From the NCBI GenBank assembly GCA_947457885.1, contig CANGXU010000021.1, forward strand, positions 1 to 34,296: a DNA stretch of 34,296 bases, in the 5' to 3' direction. The notes under the pieces were generated by a model. It was not told where the DNA came from and did not search any database. It saw only the letters and a list, made by a program, of their open reading frames with translations. How positions within the stretch are numbered: the stretch's first letter is position 1; each line of letters opens with the position of its first letter. Below, in pieces: positions 17,100 to 25,993 of this stretch. The DNA is from Betaproteobacteria bacterium. GTDB lineage: Bacteria > Pseudomonadota > Gammaproteobacteria > Burkholderiales > CAIKXV01. The translations under genes and the position numbers were made by a program.

Positions 17100-17402
17100 G
17101 CGACCGGGCGCGGCGAGTGGCGCGTAAGCAGGCTTCCCGCGAAGATCAGCGCGATGCCGAACAGGTTGAGCACCCGAACTCCATCGTCAGGAAAATTCAG
17201 CCTACAAGATGGGCGCAGGCCCGCCTCAGGTAAATGAACCAGCCAGTTCGGACAGGATCCACAGGTCGCCCGCTTCCAGCGACCATTGAACAAGCGAACC
17301 GGGGCGACCGAGGGTGACGATCCACAGCGCACCGGTCGAGGCCACCGTCACCCCTGCCGGCGGCGCGCTCGACACCGCACTGCAGTAGCCCTCGCCGGTC
17401 GA
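17096..17402 (-). pseudogene. decayed coding fragment, possibly an EamA/DMT transporter remnant
   Basis: This 300-base gap has no intact gene. On the minus strand two broken reading stretches are seen. The last, ending at TAG 17096-17098, reads VLNLFGIALIFAGSLLTR, like the final membrane helix of DMT/EamA transporters. An earlier stretch in another frame (about 17230-17395) reads GALWIVTLGRPGSLVQW and EAGDLWIL, which recalls the middle of the same family, and then stops. Between them the frame is lost. The identification rests on short motifs and is tentative. Confidence 0.35.
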
Positions 17403-18605
17403 TCAGCCGGCACGCAGGAATCCGCGCGGCGCGCGATGCAGGCTCTCGAAGCCGGTGGCGGTGATCCGCACCAGTTCGCCGACCTGCACGCCTGCGGTGC
17501 GCGCACGGTCGATCACGTTAGGCTGCACCACCATCGTCATGTTCTCGGCGAGCACGATATCGGGCAGCGGCCCCGCCGGACGGCTGCGGCTGCCGAGGAT
17601 CGGCTGGAAGTAGCCGCCGCCGAAACCGTGTACCAGGTCGTCGCAGATCGTGAAGCCGCGCGCCTCGATCACCGAGGCGGCATCCACGATCTCGTCCATC
17701 GTGCAGCCGGGCCGCATCACGCCGGTGACCGCGTCGTACGTCGCCTCGGCCGTGTCGTGCAGGTCGCGATAGAGCGCCGGCGGCTCGGCACCGACCGCGA
17801 AGGTGCGCAGCACCTGGCCGCCGTAGTCCCAGAAAGAGCCGGTGATCTCGGTGAACACGCAGTCGCCATCGCGCACGATGCGGTTCATGGGATGCTGGCG
17901 AGGAATGTAGCAGTCGGGCGCAGCCATCGACGTCACGCCGAAATAGTGCAGCATCGTTACGCCACCGAAAGGTGCATAGGCGCGCTCTGCGATATCGCCC
18001 AGGTCGCGCTCGTTCAACCCGTCGCAGAGCCCCTCGGAGAGCGCCGCGATCGACGCGTCGGAGAACGCCGCACCGATGCGCAGCCAGTCGATTTCTTCCT
18101 CGGACTTGGTGAGGCGCATGCGGCTGTATGCAGGGTTCAGGTCGACCACATCCGGAAAGGCGGTGGCCAGCTTGCGGTACTTGCCGAAGTTGAACACGCC
18201 CATGATGCCCACCCGCCGTGCGCCGCGCCGCTTCAGTTCCGCGACCACCTTTTCGACGCTGCGGTGTTCGCTCCACTCGACCTCGCATTGCCAGGCGATC
18301 TGCTTCGCAAGCGGTGCGTGGTTCACCCATTCGACGAACATCTTCGGCTGCTCGCGGCCGTCGAACACGATGATCTGCTCGCTGGTGGTTACCCAGCCGG
18401 TGAGCCAGGAGATGCCGGTGCCGGCGCGCTGCTCGCCGCAGACCAGCAACTGGTCGACATCGTGCTTTCGCATGACGTCCACGAGCGCCTGCCGCCGGCG
18501 CAGCATCTCCGCGTCGGAGAACCTGGGAAACGGTTGGTCGAGGATCGCGCGCAGGTGAGGCGCTAGGCCGAGGCGTGCAGGGTCGGCGGGCTTGAGGCGA
18601 GGCAT
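17403..18605 (-). CDS. creatinase-like M24 family (pita-bread fold) hydrolase
   Basis: A 400-aa cytoplasmic protein with the two-domain layout of aminopeptidase P, prolidase and creatinase: N-terminal domain (about 30-165) and C-terminal pita-bread domain (about 170-395). The metal ligands of M24 peptidases are not kept: expected Asp/Asp are Glu253 and Gln264 (YGGQVLRTF), the fourth-position Glu is Gln361 (VVQPNV) and the fifth is Gly376. His326 (VHGFGGGYF) remains. Loss of the metals with retained His is what creatinase shows, so a metal-free C-N hydrolase is a better guess than a peptidase. GGAG precedes the ATG at 18605. It is divergent from a Bug receptor gene. Confidence 0.87.
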   Translation of the reverse strand: MPRLKPADPARLGLAPHLRAILDQPFPRFSDAEMLRRRQALVDVMRKHDVDQLLVCGEQRAGTGISWLTGWVTTSEQIIVFDGREQPKMFVEWVNHAPLAKQIAWQCEVEWSEHRSVEKVVAELKRRGARRVGIMGVFNFGKYRKLATAFPDVVDLNPAYSRMRLTKSEEEIDWLRIGAAFSDASIAALSEGLCDGLNERDLGDIAERAYAPFGGVTMLHYFGVTSMAAPDCYIPRQHPMNRIVRDGDCVFTEITGSFWDYGGQVLRTFAVGAEPPALYRDLHDTAEATYDAVTGVMRPGCTMDEIVDAASVIEARGFTICDDLVHGFGGGYFQPILGSRSRPAGPLPDIVLAENMTMVVQPNVIDRARTAGVQVGELVRITATGFESLHRAPRGFLRAG

Positions 18606-18646
18606 GAGGACTCCAGATACCGGCAGGAAGGGATCACGAGGCAAAC

Positions 18647-18661
18647 CCCGATAGAATCGGG
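18647..18661. promoter_or_regulatory. palindrome in the M24/Bug divergent promoter region
   Basis: CCCGAT-AGA-ATCGGG is a perfect 6-bp dyad with a 3-base centre in the 81-base gap between the divergent genes. It contains TAGAAT, which could be a -10. A good candidate for a regulator site controlling both genes; the regulator is not known. Confidence 0.4.
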
Positions 18662-18686
18662 AACCTTCCAATCTTACCCAGCTTCG

Positions 18687-19733
18687 ATGACCCCCGTGCC
18701 CCATACCGTGTCCAGCACCGCCCGCGCCGCCTGCACCGAGAGCGGCGTCCCCGGAAACCAGCGCCGCGCGCTGCTTGCCTGCGCGATCGGCTGCGTCATC
18801 GCCAGTGCCGCTGCTGCAGGTACCGCCTCGGCCCAGGCCTGGCCGACCAGGCCAGTGCGTCTGATCCATGGCTTTGCCCCCGGCAGCGCGATCGACGTGT
18901 CGATCCGCCCTCTCGCCGCGCAGCTCGCCACCGAGTTCGGGCAGGGCTTCACGGTCGAGCCGAGGCCGGGCGCCACCGGCCAGCTGGCCAATGAATTCGT
19001 GTCGAAGTCGGCACCGGACGCCTACACGCTGCTGGCCGCGCCGGGCTCGTCGCTGACCTCCGCGCCGCACCTGCAGAAGGCCCCGTACGATTCTCTGAAA
19101 GACCTGGCACCGATCGCGATGATCACGGCTTTCTCGTTCGTGCTGGTCGCGCATCCGTCGGTGCCCGCGAAGACCGCACGCGACCTGGTTGCCATCGCCC
19201 GGGCGAAGCCTGGCGTGCTCACCTACGGCTCCACTGGCATCGGCAGCGCGTTCCATCTCGCGGGCGAACTGCTCGCCTCGCTCGGCGGCGTGAACATGGT
19301 CCATGTGCCCTACCGCGGCGGCGGCAGCGCGACCATGCCCGACCTGGTCAGCGGCCGCGTCGACATGATGTGGGACAGCTATGCGTCAGTGCGCACGCAG
19401 GTCGAGGCCGGCAAGCTGCGCGCGATCGGAGTGACCGGCACCACGCGCATCGCGGCACTGCCAGACGTGCCACCGATCAACGACAGCGTGCCGGGCTACG
19501 CCCTCGTCGGCTGGCACGGCGTGTTCGGGCCGGCGGGAGTATCGCGCGAGGTCGTCGACCGCATGAACGCATCGATCAACCGAGCGCTCGACCGCAAGGA
19601 GTTGCGCGCGCTGTGGGCGCAGCAGGGCTTCGACACACCGCAGCTGGCCGCCGACTCGTTCGCGCAACGGGTGCGTCGCGACCACGCCTTCTACGGCAAG
19701 TTGATCCGGTCCATCGGGCTGCAGGCGCAATGA
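18687..19733 (+). CDS. Bug/TctC-family periplasmic solute-binding receptor 2
   Basis: A 348-aa secreted receptor. A long basic n-region precedes the signal helix (about 28-45) and cleavage near ASA-Q (48-50). Family motifs follow: RPVRLIHGFAPGSAIDV, EPRPGATGQLAN, VHVPYRGGGSA and ALPDVPP. The first ligand loop is APGSAID rather than the usual PGGxxD, so ligand choice may differ from the other two receptors. It is divergent from the creatinase-like gene, which suggests a role in importing that enzyme's substrate. The uup gene begins 10 bases after its stop. No transporter subunits are adjacent. Confidence 0.9.
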   Translation: MTPVPHTVSSTARAACTESGVPGNQRRALLACAIGCVIASAAAAGTASAQAWPTRPVRLIHGFAPGSAIDVSIRPLAAQLATEFGQGFTVEPRPGATGQLANEFVSKSAPDAYTLLAAPGSSLTSAPHLQKAPYDSLKDLAPIAMITAFSFVLVAHPSVPAKTARDLVAIARAKPGVLTYGSTGIGSAFHLAGELLASLGGVNMVHVPYRGGGSATMPDLVSGRVDMMWDSYASVRTQVEAGKLRAIGVTGTTRIAALPDVPPINDSVPGYALVGWHGVFGPAGVSREVVDRMNASINRALDRKELRALWAQQGFDTPQLAADSFAQRVRRDHAFYGKLIRSIGLQAQ

Positions 19734-19743
19734 TCGACATCCG

Positions 19744-21708
19744 ATGCTCCTGGCACTGAATCGTGTCTCACTCGGCTTCGGGGCCGGCCTGCTGCTCGAC
19801 CAGGCAGAGTTCGTCCTCCAGGAAGGCGAGCGGGTCGGCCTGATCGGCCGCAACGGCACTGGCAAGTCGACGCTGATGAAGCTTGTCGACGGCCGAATTG
19901 CCGCCGACAGCGGCGAGATTGTCCGCACGCCCGGCCTGCGCTGCGTACTGCTCGACCAGGAGCCCACGTTCGAACCGGGGCTGACCATCGGCGAGGTGAT
20001 TGCCGGCGGGTTCGGCAGCATCGCCGAGGTCTTCGCCGAGCACCAGGCCCTGGCCCACGCGGAAGACACGCCGGCAAATGCCGAACGCATGCAGTGGCTT
20101 CACGACCGGCTGGACCATGAGCAGGGCTGGGACCTTCCCTCGCGCGTGTCGGCGCTCCTCCTGACCCATGGGTTCGACGGCGCGACACCGTTCGACACGC
20201 TGTCGGGCGGCGGGCGCAAGCGCGTCGCACTGGTGCGCGCGCTCGCTGGCGAACCGGACCTGCTGCTGCTCGACGAACCGACCAACCATCTCGACATGGA
20301 TGCGATCGAGTGGCTGGAGAACACGCTGCTCGGCTTCCGCGGTGCAGTGATGGTGGTCAGCCATGACCGGCGCTTCCTCGACCGGGTGATCACCCGGATC
20401 ATCGAACTCGACCGTGGCCAGCTGACCAGCTATCCCGGTTCGTTCCGGGACTACAAGGCACGCAAGGCGCAGCAGCTGGCCGACGAGGCCGTGGCCGCGG
20501 CGCGCTTCGACAAGCGCCTGGCAGAAGAGGAAGTCTGGATCCGCAAGGGCATCGAGGCGCGCCGCACGCGCAACGAAGGCCGGGTACGACGGCTCGAACA
20601 ACTACGCCGTGACCGGGCTGCGCGCCGTGAGCGCATCGGACAGGTGGGTTTCAAGCTGGCAGCCGGTGACGCGTCCGGAGAACTGGTCGCCGAACTCGAA
20701 CATGCGACGGTCGCGCTGGGCGGGCGCACGCTGATCCGCGATTTCTCGACACGCATCATCCGCGGCGACCGGATCGGCCTGGTCGGCCCCAACGGTGCTG
20801 GCAAGACCACGCTGCTTCGGGTGCTGCTCGGCCAGCTCGAGGTCGACTCCGGCAAGGCACGGCTCGGCACCCGGCTCGAGATCGCTTACTTCGACCAGTT
20901 TCGCGCGCAACTCGACCCGGACGCCCGCCTCACCGACGTGGTAAGCCCCGGCTCCGATTTCGTCGAGATCGGCGGCACGCGCCAGCATGTGATCGGCTAC
21001 TTGTCCGAGTTCCTGTTTCCCCCGCAGCGGGCGCGCTCGCCGGTATCGGCGCTGTCCGGCGGCGAGCGTAACCGGCTCCTGCTCGCTCGACTGTTCGCCC
21101 GCCCCGCCAACCTGCTGGTGCTGGACGAACCGACCAACGACCTCGACATCGAAACCCTCGACCTGCTCGAGTCGCTGCTCGCCGAGTACCGCGGCACGGT
21201 GCTGGTAGTCAGCCACGACCGGGAGTTTCTCGACAACGTGACGACCCAGGTGATCGCGTTTGCCGGCGACGGTCGCCTGGTCGAGATCGCCGGTGGCTAC
21301 AGCGACTGGCAGCGCTACCGCGCAGGTGCTGCGGAGCCGGAGGCAGGTGGCGCAGCCAACAGGACAGGCTCGAAGCCGGCCCCAGGCGCTGCCGCCCTGC
21401 CCGCCAGCGCAGCGCCGACGTCGCCCGCGAGCGCGAACGCTGCCCGTCCATCGGCCGCGAAGCCGAAGCCGCGCCTGAGCTTCAAGGAAGCCCGCGAACT
21501 GGAATCGATGCCCGCCACCATCGAGAAGCTCGAAGCGGACATCGCGACGGTCGGTACCGCCCTCGCCGATCCCGCCCTATACACACGTGATCCCGCGGAC
21601 CTGAAGGAACTCCAGGCAAAGCTGTCCGGGCTGGAAGAGAGTCTCGCACACGCGATGGAGCGCTGGGACGACCTCGAGCGTCAGTCCCGCGACGGCAGCG
21701 CCGGCTGA
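19744..21708 (+). CDS. uup: ABC-F ATPase, Uup type
   Basis: A 654-aa cytoplasmic protein with two ABC ATPase domains and no membrane part, as in ABC-F translation factors. Walker A motifs are GRNGTGKST (35-43) and GPNGAGKTT (348-356). DEPTN boxes are at 177-181 and 461-465, each followed by the NHLD/NDLD His/Asp region, and signatures LSGGGRKR and LSGGERNR are seen. The inter-domain linker (about 240-310) is Arg-rich. After domain 2 comes an Ala/Pro linker and then a C-terminal coiled coil (about 580-650) typical of Uup, which binds DNA or ribosomes. The ATG is 10 bases after the Bug receptor stop, so partial co-transcription is possible. Confidence 0.94.
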   Translation: MLLALNRVSLGFGAGLLLDQAEFVLQEGERVGLIGRNGTGKSTLMKLVDGRIAADSGEIVRTPGLRCVLLDQEPTFEPGLTIGEVIAGGFGSIAEVFAEHQALAHAEDTPANAERMQWLHDRLDHEQGWDLPSRVSALLLTHGFDGATPFDTLSGGGRKRVALVRALAGEPDLLLLDEPTNHLDMDAIEWLENTLLGFRGAVMVVSHDRRFLDRVITRIIELDRGQLTSYPGSFRDYKARKAQQLADEAVAAARFDKRLAEEEVWIRKGIEARRTRNEGRVRRLEQLRRDRAARRERIGQVGFKLAAGDASGELVAELEHATVALGGRTLIRDFSTRIIRGDRIGLVGPNGAGKTTLLRVLLGQLEVDSGKARLGTRLEIAYFDQFRAQLDPDARLTDVVSPGSDFVEIGGTRQHVIGYLSEFLFPPQRARSPVSALSGGERNRLLLARLFARPANLLVLDEPTNDLDIETLDLLESLLAEYRGTVLVVSHDREFLDNVTTQVIAFAGDGRLVEIAGGYSDWQRYRAGAAEPEAGGAANRTGSKPAPGAAALPASAAPTSPASANAARPSAAKPKPRLSFKEARELESMPATIEKLEADIATVGTALADPALYTRDPADLKELQAKLSGLEESLAHAMERWDDLERQSRDGSAG

Positions 21709-21715
21709 CACCACG

Positions 21716-22150
21716 ATGCCACTGTCGCTGCCGGACGCAGCCGGATGGGGAGCCCTGGCGATCGGCATCACGCTGGGCGCCATGCTGTTCTTCTCGGCCT
21801 GCGTCGCGCCTCTGGTCTTCATGCGGCTGCAGCCCGACATCGCGGGGCGCTTCATCCGTGGGCTGTTTCCCTGGTACTACGGATTCGGATTGATCGGCAG
21901 CAGCCTGTCCGCCCTGCTCTGCGCCCGCACTGCACCCGGCGCTGCCGGCCTCGCATTCGCGACAGCGCTCGGCTTCATGTTCGCCCGGCAGACGCTGATG
22001 CCGGCGATCAATGCCGCACGAGACGCGTCGATGGCCGACACAGTGGCCGCGCGCCGCTTCGAGCGCCTGCACCGCGCCAGTGTGGCGCTGAACCTCGTGC
22101 AGGTCGTGCTGCTGCTGGGCGCGTTCGCAGCTGCAATCCCTCACACCTGA
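21716..22150 (+). CDS. DUF4149-like small membrane protein
   Basis: A 144-aa inner-membrane protein with four predicted TM helices (about 11-33, 48-70, 77-96 and 122-142) and charged loops. The FFSACVAPLVFMRL segment and the polar loop RRFERLHRASVALN recall the DUF4149/TMEM205-like family. The function of the family is not established. It starts 7 bases after the uup stop, so it is likely the second gene of a uup transcript. No better identification is possible from the sequence. Confidence 0.8.
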   Translation: MPLSLPDAAGWGALAIGITLGAMLFFSACVAPLVFMRLQPDIAGRFIRGLFPWYYGFGLIGSSLSALLCARTAPGAAGLAFATALGFMFARQTLMPAINAARDASMADTVAARRFERLHRASVALNLVQVVLLLGAFAAAIPHT

Positions 22151-22172
22151 ACGGATGTCTCGAGCGGGGAAT

Positions 22173-22203
22173 GCCGTCGGGCCGATACCTCCGGACCGAC
22201 GGC
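22173..22203. terminator. hairpin between convergent genes
   Basis: GCCGTCGG (22173-22180) and CCGACGGC (22196-22203) make a perfect 8-bp stem with a 15-base loop in the 66-base gap between the DUF4149-like gene and cynS. There is no T-tract on either side, so a bidirectional stop or mRNA 3' stabiliser is possible. Confidence 0.4.
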
Positions 22204-22216
22204 GGGATGCGCCCGA

Positions 22217-22705
22217 TCAGTACGTCTTGTAGGGCAGGAACTTGCCGCTGAGCACCACCTTCACCCGGTCGCCCTTCGGGTCGGGCTCGCGCGTGATGTC
22301 CATCGAGAAGTCGATCGCGCTCATGATGCCGTCACCGAACTCTTCGTGGATCAGTTCCTTGATCGTGGTGCCGTACACGCTGACGATCTCGTACCAGCGG
22401 TAGATCAGCGGATCGGTCGGCACCGCCGTGGGCAGCGAGCCCTTGTACGGCACGACCTGCAGCAGCGTGATCTCTTCCTTCGTCAGCCCGAGCAGCTTGC
22501 CCAGGGTGTCGGCCTGCTTCTTCGTGAGCGTCATCTGGCCCAGGCAGGCTGCAGTCACCCACTCCTTGCTTTCGCCGACCTTCGTCGCGATGTCGGCCCA
22601 CTTCAGTGCCTTGTGGATCTTGATCGACACGATGCGCGCGGTCACGTCGTCGCGGGTCATGGGACGGGCCGGCATCGCCGGCGCACCGCTCGGTTCTCGT
22701 TTCAT
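22217..22705 (-). CDS. cynS: cyanase (cyanate hydratase)
   Basis: Converts cyanate and bicarbonate to carbamate plus CO2, which yields ammonia and CO2; cytoplasmic decamer in known members. At 162 aa it matches E. coli CynS (156) with 7 extra N-terminal residues. The catalytic residues Arg96, Glu99 and Ser122 of E. coli map to Arg103, Glu106 and Ser129 with the same offset of 7, in IYRWYEIVSVYG and MSAIDFSMD. The N-terminal helical domain (about 20-95) and the C-terminal FLPYKTY are standard. AGAGGAGA precedes the ATG at 22705. It is the last gene of a minus-strand operon after an ABC transporter, so imported cyanate is hydrolysed for nitrogen or detoxification. Confidence 0.97.
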   Translation of the reverse strand: MKREPSGAPAMPARPMTRDDVTARIVSIKIHKALKWADIATKVGESKEWVTAACLGQMTLTKKQADTLGKLLGLTKEEITLLQVVPYKGSLPTAVPTDPLIYRWYEIVSVYGTTIKELIHEEFGDGIMSAIDFSMDITREPDPKGDRVKVVLSGKFLPYKTY

Positions 22706-22758
22706 GGTTTCTCTCCTCTTGCGATGGGTATCAACGACTACGGTCCGGGTACTGGCGA

Positions 22759-23655
22759 TCAGGCAGCGGCGCCGGCGAGCGCCCCGGCGCCGGGTGCCTG
22801 CGCCGGATCGAGGCCCGGCGTGAGGTACGGCAGGTTGCGCGGGTCGAAGCCGGCCGGTGGTTCGTCCCGGAAGGTCTTCGACCGGTTGACCAGGAAGTCG
22901 ACCAGGTGGTTGCGGATCCGGTAGAACTGCGGGTCCTTGTGCAGCGTCTGCCGGTTTCGGCTGCGCGGCATCGTGTTGACGACCACCTCGGCGATACGCG
23001 CATCCGGGCCATTGGTCATCAGCAGGATCTTGTCGGCCAGCAGGATCGCCTCGTCGACATCGTGGGTGATCATGAACACGGTCTGGCGGGTCTGCGCGCA
23101 GATCTTCAGCAGTTCCTCCTGGATCACGCCGCGCGTGAGCGCATCGAGCGCACCGAAGGGCTCGTCGAGCAGCAGCATCTTCGGCTCGATCGCGAACGCA
23201 CGCGCGATGCCGACCCGCTGCTTCATGCCACCGGAGAGTTCCGACGGCCGCTTGTGCTCGGAACCGGACAACCCGACCATGCCGAGGTACTGATCGCACA
23301 CTGCCTTGACCTTGCGTGCGTCGTACTGCGGCCAGCGCGACTGCACCGCGAACGCCACGTTGCGTTCAGCGCTCAGCCAGGGCATCAGCGCATGGCCCTG
23401 GAACACCACGCCACGGTCCAGGCTCGGCCCGCGCACCTCGCGTCCGTCCATGATCACATAGCCGGAACTGGCCTCGTCGAGGCCGGCGAGCACGTTGAGG
23501 ATGGTCGACTTTCCGCAACCCGAGTGGCCGATGATGCAGGCGAACTCGCCCTGCTCGATGGTGAAGTTCACCTCGTCGAAAACGGTCAGCGGTGCGCCGC
23601 CCCGCTGTGACGGAAAGACCTTGCGAAGGTTGTCGACTTGCAGAAAGGCACTCAC
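22759..23655 (-). CDS. cyanate/nitrate-type ABC transporter ATPase
   Basis: A 298-aa ATPase of the NrtD/CynD/SsuB class energising the adjacent permease. Walker [10 protein letters not shown] (43-51), Q-loop Gln86, signature LSGGM (140-144) and Walker B LLLDEP (161-166), followed by the MITHDVDEA His-loop, are all intact. A C-terminal tail of about 60 residues (from about 240) is Pro/Ala-rich and ends in a low-complexity stretch. It begins 4 bases after the permease stop, and cynS follows 53 bases later. Nitrate or sulfonate specificity cannot be excluded by this gene alone, but cynS in the operon favours cyanate. Confidence 0.93.
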   Translation of the reverse strand: MSAFLQVDNLRKVFPSQRGGAPLTVFDEVNFTIEQGEFACIIGHSGCGKSTILNVLAGLDEASSGYVIMDGREVRGPSLDRGVVFQGHALMPWLSAERNVAFAVQSRWPQYDARKVKAVCDQYLGMVGLSGSEHKRPSELSGGMKQRVGIARAFAIEPKMLLLDEPFGALDALTRGVIQEELLKICAQTRQTVFMITHDVDEAILLADKILLMTNGPDARIAEVVVNTMPRSRNRQTLHKDPQFYRIRNHLVDFLVNRSKTFRDEPPAGFDPRNLPYLTPGLDPAQAPGAGALAGAAA

Positions 23656-23659
23656 CGGT

Positions 23660-24508
23660 TCACTCCTGGTAGCTGACCAGCCGGGTCAGCAGTCCGAACA
23701 CCAGGTCGAGCAGCATCCCGACCACGCCGATCATCAGGATCGCGAAGATCACGTTGGTCAGCGACAGGTTGTTCCATTCGTTCCAAACGAAGTAGCCGAT
23801 ACCGGTGCCTCCGACCAGCATCTCGGCTGCCACGATCACCAGCCAGGCGATGCCCATCGAGATGCGCATGCCGGTCAGGATGGTCGGCGCTGCCGCCGGC
23901 AGAACCACCCGCAATGCGGTGCGCACGCGTCCGACCTCGAGCGTGCGCGCGACGTTGAGCCAGTCGCGGCGCACCGACGCCACGCCGTGCGCCGTGTTTA
24001 TCAGCATCGGCCAGATCGAGCAGATGAAGATCACGAAGATCGAAGAGATCGTCGAATCCTTGATCGTGTATAGAGCGAGCGGCATCCAGGCGAGCGGCGA
24101 GATCGGCTTGAGCACCTGGATGAACGGATTGAGCGCCCTGAAAAGCAGCGGCGACATGCCGATCACGAAACCGAGCGGGATCGCGACGGCCGCCGCCAGC
24201 AGGAAGCCGAGCAGCACGCGCCCGATCGAGTAGCCGACCTGGATACCGATGCCCTTGTCGTTCGGACCGTTGTCGTAGAACGGGTTGGACAGATGCTTCC
24301 AGATGGCCGTCCCCATCTGCGGCAGCGAAGGCAGCCCGGAACTGGTCTGACCCTTGCCGCCCATCAGCCTTGCATACTCGGGATCGGCATACTGCGGCGC
24401 GGCTACGGGCGCGGTGGCGAGATGCCAGAGCACCAGCACCAGCGCAAGAATGCAGGCCGACAGGACCCCCGCACGCAACCCCTGCGACCTTGCGAAACTC
24501 TTGAACAT
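23660..24508 (-). CDS. cyanate/nitrate-type ABC transporter permease
   Basis: A 282-aa inner-membrane permease of the NrtB/SsuC class with about six TM helices (first at about 14-32; the others between about 88 and 275). The EAA-type coupling motif lies in the loop around [21 protein letters not shown] roughly 55-residue periplasmic loop (about 35-90) sits after TM1, as in NrtB-type permeases. It starts 23 bases after the binding-protein stop. It should form a dimer with the adjacent ATPase. Confidence 0.92.
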   Translation of the reverse strand: MFKSFARSQGLRAGVLSACILALVLVLWHLATAPVAAPQYADPEYARLMGGKGQTSSGLPSLPQMGTAIWKHLSNPFYDNGPNDKGIGIQVGYSIGRVLLGFLLAAAVAIPLGFVIGMSPLLFRALNPFIQVLKPISPLAWMPLALYTIKDSTISSIFVIFICSIWPMLINTAHGVASVRRDWLNVARTLEVGRVRTALRVVLPAAAPTILTGMRISMGIAWLVIVAAEMLVGGTGIGYFVWNEWNNLSLTNVIFAILMIGVVGMLLDLVFGLLTRLVSYQE

Positions 24509-24531
24509 GTGGACTCCGGATCGTGCGGTGG

Positions 24532-25959
24532 TCAGGTGCGACGGATCGCGAAGCTGTTGATGTACTGGTCGACGTTCTTCGCCGGGTCGAACTCCTTGCC
24601 CATGACGCGGATGCGCGGGTATGCATCCTTCGGCGCGGTCATCTTCAGTTCACCCATGGCCTTGCGCGCGTCGGTGATCATGAACACCTCCTCCGCGATC
24701 TTGCGGTAGTTCACATCGCCCTTCACATAGCCCCAGCGCTTCATCTGGGACAGGATCCAGACAGCCATCGTGCCCCACGGGAACGGATCGAAATCGACGC
24801 GGTTGGGATCCTTGCGCACGTTGCCCAGGCCGTCGGCGTAGGTGCCCACCAGCACCTGTTCGATCACTTCGTAGGGCTGGTTCAGGTACTGCGATGGCGC
24901 GATTGCATTGGCGATCAACGGCCGGTGCTTCGGATCGCGGGCCATTGCATGCGCGTTGAGGATCGCGCGATAGAGTGCTGCGAAGGTGTTCGGGTTCTGC
25001 TTGATCCAGGCATCCGACACGCCGAAGGCGCAGCACGGATGTCCGTCCCACAGTTCCTTGGTGAGCAGGTGGATGAAGCCGATGCCGTCGTACACCGCAC
25101 GCTGGTTGAACGGCTCGGGCCCGAGGAATCCGTCGATGTTGCCGGCGCGCAGGTTCGCCACCATCTCTGGCGGTGGCGTCACGCGGATCTGGATATCCTT
25201 GTCCGGATCCAGGCCCGCCTCGGCGACGTAGTAGCGCAGCAGGAAGTTATGGATCGAGTACTCGAAGGGCACGGCGAAGCGCATCCCCTTCCAGGCCTTC
25301 GGATCGCGCCGGTCCTTGAACTTCTGGTGCAGCGTGATGGCCTGGCCATTGACGTTCTGAATGGTCGCGACGTTGATGCCGGTGGCCACCGAGCCCAGCC
25401 CCATCGAGATCGAGAGCGGCATCGGCGAGAGCATGTGCGAGGCGTCGTACTCGCGGTTGATCATCTTGTCGCGCACCAGGGCCCAGCCAGCGGTACGCTG
25501 CAGTTCGACGTTCAGACCTTCCCGCTCGTAGAATCGCAGTGGGTGCGCCATGATCAGCGGCGTTGCACAGGTGATCGCGACGAAGCCCACCTGCAGGTTC
25601 TTCTTCTCGATCGCCAGCTTGCTGTCCTGGGCGATCGCCTGCATCGCGCCGATCGGCAGCACCGAAGCGATCGCGCCCATCGCCGTACGCACGCCGACGG
25701 CTTTCAGGAAACGGCGGCGTACGTTGTCGTCGGGGAACAGCGCGCGCACCACTGCCTGTTCGATGATGCGGTTGCTCGCCGCTTCGGTGGCCTGATTGCC
25801 ATCGAACCAGGTGTCCGGCGATGCCGGCCTCTCGGCGACCGTCGCGGCCGGCTGCGTCAAGGCTGCATGCGCGTCGTGATCGGCCTGGGACGCATGCCGC
25901 CCGCATTCGCAGGGGTTCAACGTTACCGAGGGATCGAAGGGATTGTCGAACGCGGCCAC
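24532..25959 (-). CDS. NrtA/CynA-type substrate-binding protein with Tat signal
   Basis: A 475-aa periplasmic binding protein of the nitrate/cyanate class. The start taken is GTG 25959, with GGAG 7 bases upstream; it gives an N-terminus (AAFDNPFDPSVTLNPC) like homologues I recall. ATG 26007 is unlikely as it lies in the sigma-54-like site. Residues 17-30 carry CECGRH and two further His. A Tat motif RRRFLK (81-86) and hydrophobic helix follow, with cleavage near 110. The mature part has ITCATPLIMAHP, GWALVRDK, EYDASHMLSPMPL and GHPCCAFGVSDAW, all typical of NrtA-type proteins. It heads the operon with permease, ATPase and cynS. The ligand is inferred to be cyanate. Confidence 0.92.
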   Translation of the reverse strand: MAAFDNPFDPSVTLNPCECGRHASQADHDAHAALTQPAATVAERPASPDTWFDGNQATEAASNRIIEQAVVRALFPDDNVRRRFLKAVGVRTAMGAIASVLPIGAMQAIAQDSKLAIEKKNLQVGFVAITCATPLIMAHPLRFYEREGLNVELQRTAGWALVRDKMINREYDASHMLSPMPLSISMGLGSVATGINVATIQNVNGQAITLHQKFKDRRDPKAWKGMRFAVPFEYSIHNFLLRYYVAEAGLDPDKDIQIRVTPPPEMVANLRAGNIDGFLGPEPFNQRAVYDGIGFIHLLTKELWDGHPCCAFGVSDAWIKQNPNTFAALYRAILNAHAMARDPKHRPLIANAIAPSQYLNQPYEVIEQVLVGTYADGLGNVRKDPNRVDFDPFPWGTMAVWILSQMKRWGYVKGDVNYRKIAEEVFMITDARKAMGELKMTAPKDAYPRIRVMGKEFDPAKNVDQYINSFAIRRT

Positions 25960-25993
25960 TCGAATCTCCAGTGTGGTGGGGTCAGGCTCCCGT

